Source of the DNA: Oribacterium sp. UBA4274 | GTDB lineage: Bacteria; Bacillota; Clostridia; Lachnospirales; Lachnospiraceae | DNA length: 30,775 nt | Direction: 5' to 3' | NCBI GenBank assembly: GCA_002396005.1 | Contig: DGVW01000102.1 | Span: 1 to 30,775, forward strand | Part shown: piece by piece, positions 24,398 through 30,775 of the stretch | Layout of the letters: every line of letters starts with the position of its first letter | Numbering within the stretch: position 1 is the stretch's first letter | Position numbers and translations under genes: made by a program | The notes under the pieces: model-generated | Database searches by the model: none | What the model saw: the letters and a program-made list of their open reading frames with translations, nothing else | Told to the model about the DNA's origin: nothing

Positions 24398-25798
24398 TTA
24401 CCAATTCTTTAATGGTAATTCTTTACTATCTTTAAATGTACCGCCAAGTATTTTGATAAAATCAATTAATACAAAAAGCCATCCAATATAAATACAACAA
24501 GCAAGGCATGTAAAAATACCAGCTTTTATTCTGCCTGTATAAAATTTATGTGCTCCTAATCCGCCTAAAAATAAACATAAGAGTAAAGCTACACTTCTCT
24601 TTTTTTCAGATACTTTTGGCCTTGTAACGACAGGTCTTGGTCTTGAAGGAACAACAGAAGATACTTTCACTGCCGGCTGTTTATTAAGTTCATTTTCGCG
24701 TTTAAGACGTTCAATTTCTAACTTCAAATCCTGAATTTCATTTTGCTGAGCTTCACGTTCCTCATTCAAAATAGTATCGAACTGTTCCTGCGAAACTCCC
24801 TTATCTACAAGAATCCCATTCTCGGATTCAAACCGCTTCCACTGCTCGTCTGAAAATCCGTATGAAACTTTTGCCATAATACTCAGGTTTGCATAATCCT
24901 GTGCAGATAATGGCTGAGACAAATCATGCGAATTCTTAAATTCATTAAAGTATTCTTCTATAAATACATCTTCAGCAGGTCTCAAAGAAATATTGAGCTT
25001 CTTTAAGAATACCTTATAATCTTTTCCTAACTGAGCATCAGAGATTTCTTTTTCTATATTATTAATCTGGTTATCAAACAACTTTAATTCCTTATATTTT
25101 TCCATAAGGTTCTTGTTATTTGTTTCATTATCAATAATATTCTTAGAATTCTGACTTGTGTATTTCTTAAAATATTCAAGGAAGGCTTCATCAATATTTT
25201 GAAGTGATGACTCGCTGTCTTTGATTTGTTCTTTTATTGTTTCTATTGTTTGTGCCCTAAGTTCATCAGAAAGTAAGCCATATTCAGCTGCGGCATTCAG
25301 AATTGATGCAAATTCATATAACTCAACAATTTTGTCTGAACATTTATCTGCAATCAAAGCTGATAATTGAGCCCAGGTAGCATTTTTTATAACTTCCCTG
25401 AATTCTTCGTTTCGTTTTTTATTTAAAAAGTATGCACACAGAGTACCAATTGCATCAACAAGGTCTTCTTTTTTACTAAGATCCGTTTTCTGAAACTTTT
25501 CGGCTTCCTTTGCCCAGGCATTTTTCCAACTGTCTATTCGTTTTATGTCATCATCAGACAATTCGGCAAATGGTTCCATACCCATAATCTGGTATATTGT
25601 AACACCTGCTATATTTCCTTGCTGAAGATATACGTCATAAGAAGCACGCCTACCCTCACGCCAATCTTTGACCATTAAATCATAAAAATCATCAATTGAA
25701 ATTCTATTGTCATCTTTAACATCAGAATCAGAAAGACCTGTTTCTGTAGAACTAATTACTTCTTCTTTTTCTCCTAAAGAAAACTCTTCGTCACTCAT
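24398..25798 (-). CDS. TM2-domain membrane protein with the N-terminal region of the SUMF1 neighbour
   Basis: 466 residues from the ATG at 25798, which has AGAGG six bases upstream; the frame extends five codons further, to just after the previous stop. The N-terminus has an acidic motif SDEEFSLGE, then about 300 residues of charged helices (IDDFYDLMVKDWREGRR ... YGFSDEQWKRFESENGI) that match the same region of the next gene upstream, indicating duplication. A coiled coil (EEREAQQNEIQDLKLEIERLKREN) and a Pro/Arg/Val linker lead to a TM2 domain at about 399-460, with LFLGGLGAHKFYTGR and two membrane helices. TM2 domains occur in many bacterial proteins without a shared known function. The large domain is predicted cytoplasmic. 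Confidence 0.85.
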   Translation of the reverse strand: MSDEEFSLGEKEEVISSTETGLSDSDVKDDNRISIDDFYDLMVKDWREGRRASYDVYLQQGNIAGVTIYQIMGMEPFAELSDDDIKRIDSWKNAWAKEAEKFQKTDLSKKEDLVDAIGTLCAYFLNKKRNEEFREVIKNATWAQLSALIADKCSDKIVELYEFASILNAAAEYGLLSDELRAQTIETIKEQIKDSESSLQNIDEAFLEYFKKYTSQNSKNIIDNETNNKNLMEKYKELKLFDNQINNIEKEISDAQLGKDYKVFLKKLNISLRPAEDVFIEEYFNEFKNSHDLSQPLSAQDYANLSIMAKVSYGFSDEQWKRFESENGILVDKGVSQEQFDTILNEEREAQQNEIQDLKLEIERLKRENELNKQPAVKVSSVVPSRPRPVVTRPKVSEKKRSVALLLCLFLGGLGAHKFYTGRIKAGIFTCLACCIYIGWLFVLIDFIKILGGTFKDSKELPLKNW

Positions 25799-25813
25799 AT
25801 ATACCTCTACCAT

Positions 25814-28705
25814 TTACCATAGATAATTACTATCTACTATAAAGAAAGCCAAAAAAGCAAGCCCTACCACAAAAACAATCGGGATAATTATAAAGACTAT
25901 AGCACTCAATAAATAACCAATGAGGGCTCCTACGACGGCACCAATAAGAAGACCGACAAAACCACCGACCAGACCTATTATTCCACCTATAACAGCGAGA
26001 ACTATTGCAAAGGTCTCTCTATTAACTTTTCCCTGAAGGAAAGCGCCCAGAAAGGCTCCTCCTATTAAACCTATTACAGGCAGGAAGAAATATAAAGCAC
26101 AGGCACCAAACTTCTTTGTAGCCAATGCAATAAGGAGCATAATAACAAAATATATTCCGCTAAGAATAAGGGCTATTCTTTCAAAACCTGTCAATTGGTA
26201 GAAAAAGTTTCTTATATTTCTTGTTCTATACTCATTTCTCTGCTGTCTTGCTACACGTTTAGCTTCTTTTGCCTGTGCTTTCTGAGCCTGTTGCATAGCT
26301 TCTTCTTTTTCCAGCTGAGATCTCATCTGTTCTATACTAGACTGTGTTTCGCTGATTTCACCAGAAGCATTATCTGCTGCGCCGGTAACAGCAAGTCCTT
26401 TAAAAGCTACATTTGAACGAACTACACGGAAACCAAGATAAGTTCCTTTAGTTTCCGGAGCTCTGCTGCCACGATAAGTTGGGGTACAGGCAGTTTCTTC
26501 GCTATACCAGCTGCCACCTCTGAAAATTCGGGAAGAAATATATGATGCCCCTCGAGGATTTGTTACATCTTCAGAAGTATAATTTGCATACCAGTCCCAG
26601 CACCATTCCCAGACATTTCCGCTCATATCATAAATGCCAAGCTCATTAGCAGATTTTGTCATTACTTCGTTTGTTGTAGTGGCATTCTCTTTGTACCAGC
26701 CTAAAGAAGACATAGCATTTCCACCGCTATAAGAATAAGCATTACTTTCTTTACCGCCACGGGCAGCATATTCCCATTCAGCTTCGGTTGGAAGCCTGTA
26801 ACCATTTGCAGTAAAATCGCAAACATAGTCTCCAGCTTGAGAGTCAAATTTGTAACATGGTGTAAGGCCTAATTTTTGGCTGAGTTTATTACAATACTCT
26901 ACCGCATCAATCCAACTAACCTGTTCTACAGGATGATTGTCTACAGGGAAGGCAGAAGGATTTGTTCCCATTACTTCTTTCCATTCTGCCTGAGTTACTT
27001 CGTGCTTACAAATATAGAAGCTGTCAAGGGTAACGTTATGAAGCGGACGCTCATCATCATCTCCGGTAGAACTTCCCATTCGGAAAGTTCCACCTTCTAC
27101 CGGAACAAAATCTTCTAAACCCATACCGGCCATTTTAGCAAGCTGTTTTTCAAGTTTTTTTATTGCTCTATTTTCTTTTGCAGTCTGAATACGAGCCTTT
27201 ATCTGTGCTAATTTTTCCTGGCCGGCATCGCTTTGTATATATTTATAACCAAAGAAGCCACCGCCTCCCAAAAGGCCCAGGATGATAAGAATTAACAAAG
27301 CTTTAAAGCCCTTCTTTCGTTTTTGCTTATTAACATCTGCAAGGCTTGCCTGTAAATGCTGCTTGTGCTCATGCAATTTAGCAACCTTATCTGTAAACTC
27401 CTTGTAATTGTTAATTCTGTCTGTATAGACATCTTTTCCAATCCACTTTGAAGCTTCGTTAATAAGCCGGTTTACAATTTTTATATCTGATGTGCGGTTA
27501 TTTAAAACTTCTTTAATCTGAGGAAGTAGTTCAAGAACTTTATTTGCAACTTCCTGTGTAAGCTTTTGCTTTTCTTCGTCTGTTTTGGTGAGTACTAATT
27601 GTTGAGTCAGGGATTCGTTTGAAATATAACCAATATTCTTTTCTTTGACAAATTTTTCCCAGTCATTTTCTGAGATAGCATAATCATCAGTTGCTTTGTT
27701 CTTGAAGGAATTGTAATCACCTTCAGAAAGCTGAGTTATATCAAGATTATGCTTAGAAACATAATCATCAATATATTCTTCAAGAAGTTTTAATGGACTT
27801 GTAAGTTCAAAGCCGAAATCTTTAAGAATTTCTTCTATTTTATCAATATATTCCTGGTCTGTAGTGTTGTCTTCTTCGGCATTAATAAATGCAAGAGCCT
27901 TATTGTATCTCTTATAAGCTTTTGCAATTATAATTTTATTACCAATTGTATTTTGAACACCCTTTGGATTTTGTATAGAATAATTCTGGAACCAGTTTTT
28001 AAAGGCATCTTCAAGAGATTCTATTTTTGCATCTCTTTCTTTTATTTCTTCATTAAGTTTTTCTCTGAAAGAATTTTGAGTTTCTTTATCGTAGAAAAGA
28101 CCTAATCGCAGACCATTCTTGAAAAGGTTCTGCATTTCATCAATTTCTACAATTTTGTCTTCACATTTTTCATCAATTGTAGTTTCAAACTTATTCCATT
28201 CAAGAGTTTCGAGACGCTCCTTAATAAGAGTACTCTTGTTTGTAGTAAAGAAAGCTTTTAATACACCAATACAGTCAATTAAAGTATCTCGTTTGGCCTG
28301 GTCTGTTCTCTGATAATCTTCGGCTTTAGCAGAAAGCTTTGCACAATAATCAGTTATTCTTTCTTTATCATCATCATTTGGAATTTGAAAAGGTTTTAAT
28401 CCAAAATATTCGTATATTGACTTAGAGTTTAAGTTTCCCTGAAGAATAAAATCTTCATATTCCTTTTCGCGGTAATTTGAATTAACATAGGCTTCAACAA
28501 ATTTTCTGTAAAACTCATCAATATCTACACTTGTATCAGATCCCTGTTTTTCATTGGCCTGGGAAGAATCATCCTCTGAGTCTCCAAGGGACAAATCATC
28601 GGACTCTCCAAGAGCAAAATCGTCAGACTCTCCTAAAGAAAATTCCTCATCATCTGTTTCAATATTCTGGCTGGAATTTTTGTTTTTATTCTTCGATTTA
28701 CTCAT
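25814..28705 (-). CDS. Large membrane protein with SUMF1/FGE-like domain
   Basis: 963 residues. Order: an acidic N-terminus with three repeats of the form FSLGESDD (about 20-45); a charged helical region (60-370) shared with the TM2 neighbour; helices to 460; a membrane helix at 467-490; a coiled coil; a SUMF1 (formylglycine-generating-enzyme-like) domain at about 531-765 (VEGGTFRMGSSTGDDDERP, YRLPTEAEWEYAARGG, GNVWEWCWDWY, FRGGSWYSEETACTPTYRGSRAP); a coiled coil (785-830); and a Gly/Ala/Ile-rich C-terminus with four or five membrane helices (about 840-958). Of the two catalytic cysteines of true FGE, only the second (Cys740) aligns; the first is Ser735. It is more likely a binding or structural domain than an active FGE. 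It lies 11 bases after the Hsp70 gene with an AAGGGG site. Confidence 0.87.
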   Translation of the reverse strand: MSKSKNKNKNSSQNIETDDEEFSLGESDDFALGESDDLSLGDSEDDSSQANEKQGSDTSVDIDEFYRKFVEAYVNSNYREKEYEDFILQGNLNSKSIYEYFGLKPFQIPNDDDKERITDYCAKLSAKAEDYQRTDQAKRDTLIDCIGVLKAFFTTNKSTLIKERLETLEWNKFETTIDEKCEDKIVEIDEMQNLFKNGLRLGLFYDKETQNSFREKLNEEIKERDAKIESLEDAFKNWFQNYSIQNPKGVQNTIGNKIIIAKAYKRYNKALAFINAEEDNTTDQEYIDKIEEILKDFGFELTSPLKLLEEYIDDYVSKHNLDITQLSEGDYNSFKNKATDDYAISENDWEKFVKEKNIGYISNESLTQQLVLTKTDEEKQKLTQEVANKVLELLPQIKEVLNNRTSDIKIVNRLINEASKWIGKDVYTDRINNYKEFTDKVAKLHEHKQHLQASLADVNKQKRKKGFKALLILIILGLLGGGGFFGYKYIQSDAGQEKLAQIKARIQTAKENRAIKKLEKQLAKMAGMGLEDFVPVEGGTFRMGSSTGDDDERPLHNVTLDSFYICKHEVTQAEWKEVMGTNPSAFPVDNHPVEQVSWIDAVEYCNKLSQKLGLTPCYKFDSQAGDYVCDFTANGYRLPTEAEWEYAARGGKESNAYSYSGGNAMSSLGWYKENATTTNEVMTKSANELGIYDMSGNVWEWCWDWYANYTSEDVTNPRGASYISSRIFRGGSWYSEETACTPTYRGSRAPETKGTYLGFRVVRSNVAFKGLAVTGAADNASGEISETQSSIEQMRSQLEKEEAMQQAQKAQAKEAKRVARQQRNEYRTRNIRNFFYQLTGFERIALILSGIYFVIMLLIALATKKFGACALYFFLPVIGLIGGAFLGAFLQGKVNRETFAIVLAVIGGIIGLVGGFVGLLIGAVVGALIGYLLSAIVFIIIPIVFVVGLAFLAFFIVDSNYLW

Positions 28706-28716
28706 TATTCTTCCCC

Positions 28717-30402
28717 TTATGGTAATTCAAATTCATCATTATCAACATCTTCTTTTGCTTTTGCGATATCGTCTGATGAAAGTGTATTTTTTCGTCGTAT
28801 TTCTGCTTTTACAGATTTATTAGTTTTAAGGTCAATTCCTGAAACCTGAATGATTCCGTTTTCATCAACATTAAATGAAACAGAAACCTTATCACCCTTT
28901 GAGTGACTTCCTTCCAATGGCAAAACAGCACTTCCAAGTTCTACACAATAAGAAGGATCTTCTTTTTCACCTTCCAGAACTGTCAAAGTAACTTCATCCA
29001 TATCGTCTTTGCTTAAAGGAAATTCTTTAACAAATGAACACGGATAAGGCTGATTTTGTTTGAGCATTTTATATGCATAGTCTTCGCCCTTTCTAAGAAG
29101 CTTAAGACAAATAGAGGCAGGAAGAACACTTGTTGCAGATTCAATAACAGTAGAAACTCTTTCGGCTTCGCTGGTCTCTTCTTCAATTTTTGCAATAGCT
29201 TCCGGATCTTCAGAATCATATTTAAAGGTTTGAGCATGAGTCTTTACAACAGTCTGGCGGCCTTCCGAAGCACAAAGCTTTGAATAAGCGCGGATAGCAG
29301 CACCTTCTGAAACACAGGTTTTTGGATTAACAATACCAAAATTAACAGGCTTACCACTCCACTGGGCAAGTGCTTCCTGAATAAAAAGACAGTTACTCAT
29401 ACTGCCAACCATCAAAATTGTATCAATGTCATCCCAGGTAAGATTATTATCAAGCAAAAGATTCTGACAGTAGGTTTTGCATTGTTCTGTAAGCTGATCT
29501 GTAATTTCGGCGTATTTCTTTCTTGTAATTACTTCTTCAAGCTTAGCACCACCATATTCCATTACAATTTTAGTTTCTGTTACATCAGGCTTTGATAACT
29601 CTTTTTTTGCTCTTTCTACATCAAGAGTAAGTTTTCCGTAAGTAATATCTTTTTCGGTGCCTTCTTCAAAAGCCAGGTCAACATGATACTCGCGGTCAAA
29701 ACGATTAAGCATGTAATCGAGCATATAGTAGTCCCAGTCTGCTCCACCAAGCTTAGAGTCCCCACCGCAGCATTTTACATCAATCTTTTTTCCAGAGCTT
29801 CCGCTTGTAACATCTACGATTGTAATATCAAAGGTACCACCACCAAGGTCAAAAACAAAAATGCGTTCATTATCCTTTTTTGACATTGTTCCATACTGCA
29901 GACAGGCAGCAGTAGGTTCCGGAATAACCTCTAAAACTTCAAGACCTGCAAGTTCTCCGGCAAGACGGGTTGCTTCTTTTTCATTCTGACCAAAATATGC
30001 AGGACAAGTAATAACAGCCTTTGTAATCTCGCAATTCAAAGCAGCCTGTGCATCCTGCTTTAATTGATTGAGGATCTTTGAAGATACTTCTTCCGGAGAA
30101 AAGGTTCTTCCCCAGTAAATATAAGGATGAAATTTTCTGTCATATCTGTTGAAACGAACTTCTTCCTTAACCTTTCCCATTTCTCTTTTTACAAGAGTAA
30201 CAAGGTTTTTTGGATCTGTAGAAGCCTTTTCTTTGGCACGTTTACCAATAATGTAATTATTTGGAATCGTATTAAAATACACTGCAGATGGAGTTATATA
30301 TTCATTATCCCTGTTTTTTACAATTGTGGTGTTTCCGTTTTCATCAATTGCAGTAACACTGCAGTTTGTTGTACCTAAATCAATACCAAGTAATACACTC
30401 AT
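28717..30402 (-). CDS. Divergent Hsp70-family ATPase
   Basis: 561 residues. The nucleotide-binding domain has GIDLGTTNCSV (6-16), AVITCPAYFGQNEKEAT, PEPTAACLQYG and FDLGGGTFDITI (184-195), so ATP binding is likely. The adenosine motif is altered (VGSMSNCLF in place of VGGSTRMP), the usual hydrophobic linker VLLLDVTPL is replaced by an acidic stretch (about 375-425), and a short beta substrate-binding domain (SVSFNVDENGIIQVSGID) is followed by almost no helical lid. It ends VDNDEFELP. It is not the general DnaK, which is encoded nearby. The gene is wedged between a cut-off gene (21-base gap) and the SUMF1 gene (11-base gap), suggesting it works with those membrane proteins. GAGGA precedes the ATG. 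Confidence 0.88.
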   Translation of the reverse strand: MSVLLGIDLGTTNCSVTAIDENGNTTIVKNRDNEYITPSAVYFNTIPNNYIIGKRAKEKASTDPKNLVTLVKREMGKVKEEVRFNRYDRKFHPYIYWGRTFSPEEVSSKILNQLKQDAQAALNCEITKAVITCPAYFGQNEKEATRLAGELAGLEVLEVIPEPTAACLQYGTMSKKDNERIFVFDLGGGTFDITIVDVTSGSSGKKIDVKCCGGDSKLGGADWDYYMLDYMLNRFDREYHVDLAFEEGTEKDITYGKLTLDVERAKKELSKPDVTETKIVMEYGGAKLEEVITRKKYAEITDQLTEQCKTYCQNLLLDNNLTWDDIDTILMVGSMSNCLFIQEALAQWSGKPVNFGIVNPKTCVSEGAAIRAYSKLCASEGRQTVVKTHAQTFKYDSEDPEAIAKIEEETSEAERVSTVIESATSVLPASICLKLLRKGEDYAYKMLKQNQPYPCSFVKEFPLSKDDMDEVTLTVLEGEKEDPSYCVELGSAVLPLEGSHSKGDKVSVSFNVDENGIIQVSGIDLKTNKSVKAEIRRKNTLSSDDIAKAKEDVDNDEFELP

Positions 30403-30423
30403 TTCATTCCTCGTTTATTTTAT

Positions 30424-30775
30424 TTAGCCGTTATTTTTTCTGATAAACTTAATAATCATATCAATCTGTCTATCCTTTATTGGACTCAAAGGACAACCGA
30501 TTTCTTTTGCATAATCATGAAGCTGCTTATCTTCAAGACTCTGAAGAAGATCGCTGATATCTATGGCTTTTGCAAGTTTTCGTACCTGTTCATCTGTTAA
30601 AGTTTCTTTTTCTTCATCAAACTTACCTTTATACCAGGCCAATCTAACCCATGGTTCACAGAAATCAAGCAGAATAGATCTTACGTTCTGATCCATAAAA
30701 GTCATTTCTTCTTCTGTTGGATATTCTCCACTATTAGAAGAAGCTTCATTTGCTGCAGATACAGACGGAGCTGCG
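30424..30775 (-). CDS. C-terminal part of an unknown protein (5' end outside window)
   Basis: The frame stays open from the stop at 30424 to the window edge, so the ATG at 30705 is probably internal. The visible 116 codons start with an Ala/Ser/Asn-rich linker (AAPSVSAANEASSNSGEYPTE), then a compact helical domain MTFMDQNVRSILLDFCEPWVR ... TDEQVRKLAKAIDISDLLQSL ... DRQIDMIIKFIRKNNG. I do not recognise the family. It lies 21 bases before the Hsp70 gene in the same direction, so it belongs to the same operon and may supply a partner domain for the Hsp70. Confidence 0.6.
   Translation of the reverse strand, partial: AAPSVSAANEASSNSGEYPTEEEMTFMDQNVRSILLDFCEPWVRLAWYKGKFDEEKETLTDEQVRKLAKAIDISDLLQSLEDKQLHDYAKEIGCPLSPIKDRQIDMIIKFIRKNNG

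Noticed and set aside
25814..28705. Active sulfatase-activating enzyme
   Set aside because: First catalytic cysteine replaced by serine and no sulfatase nearby.
1..30775. CRISPR arrays, insertion sequences, tRNA or rRNA genes
   Set aside because: None seen: no regularly spaced repeats, no transposase-like frame, and no cloverleaf or rRNA signature that I could recognise.

Overview
The window reads as two bacterial backgrounds joined inside one gene. Bases 1 to about 22,700 look like a Lachnospiraceae (Clostridia) chromosome of the Butyrivibrio type. The evidence is housekeeping synteny that matches the Bacillus/Clostridia block ireB(yrzL)-ruvX(yrrK)-DUF1292(yrzB)-mltG-like(yrrL)-trmR(yrrM)-trhP(yrrO), strong AGGAG ribosome sites and moderate base composition. 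Bases from about 22,800 to the end are visibly richer in A+T, use different codons and look like a spirochaete of the Treponema type (inference). This side has the Gram-negative form of the DnaK N-terminus, a GTCAT-type inverted repeat between grpE and dnaK, a lipoprotein and an Hsp70/SUMF1 cassette.

Layout. 1-682: 5' part of glycyl-tRNA synthetase. 683-994: non-coding stretch with a run of hairpins. 995-12,554, all on the minus strand: recO, era, an M16C metalloprotease, an ElyC/YdcF-like membrane protein, trhP (U32 family), trmR, a short MltG-like membrane protein, ribonuclease J, a DUF1292 protein, ruvX and ireB. The Lachnospiraceae part continues with mtaB (minus), then the only two plus-strand genes, an HPr-like protein and thiI, then prmA, a cysteine desulfurase, rsmE and dnaJ on the minus strand. 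dnaK spans 21,249-23,201 and grpE follows upstream. From 24,023 to 30,775 there is a tight minus-strand operon. In transcription order it encodes a cut-off protein, a divergent Hsp70, a large membrane protein with a SUMF1 (formylglycine-generating-enzyme-like) domain, a TM2-domain protein and a lipoprotein.

How the genes work together. The first block is translation, tRNA modification, RNA decay and repair. TrhP and TrmR act in succession to make 5-methoxyuridine at the tRNA wobble base; ThiI and the cysteine desulfurase supply 4-thiouridine; MtaB makes ms2t6A; PrmA and RsmE methylate ribosomal components. DnaK, DnaJ and GrpE form the chaperone cycle, but hrcA is not seen.

Two things deserve attention most. 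DnaK carries a Gram-negative-type N-terminal insert and a Lachnospiraceae-type C-terminal half, with the change between about 22,659 and 22,796. The simplest explanation is a metagenome assembly joining two rumen or gut organisms at a conserved part of dnaK; true recombination is the alternative. The Hsp70/SUMF1/TM2 operon looks like an undescribed membrane-associated chaperone-like module. Its two membrane proteins share a duplicated N-terminal region, and three of its products share a DEF-x-L motif.
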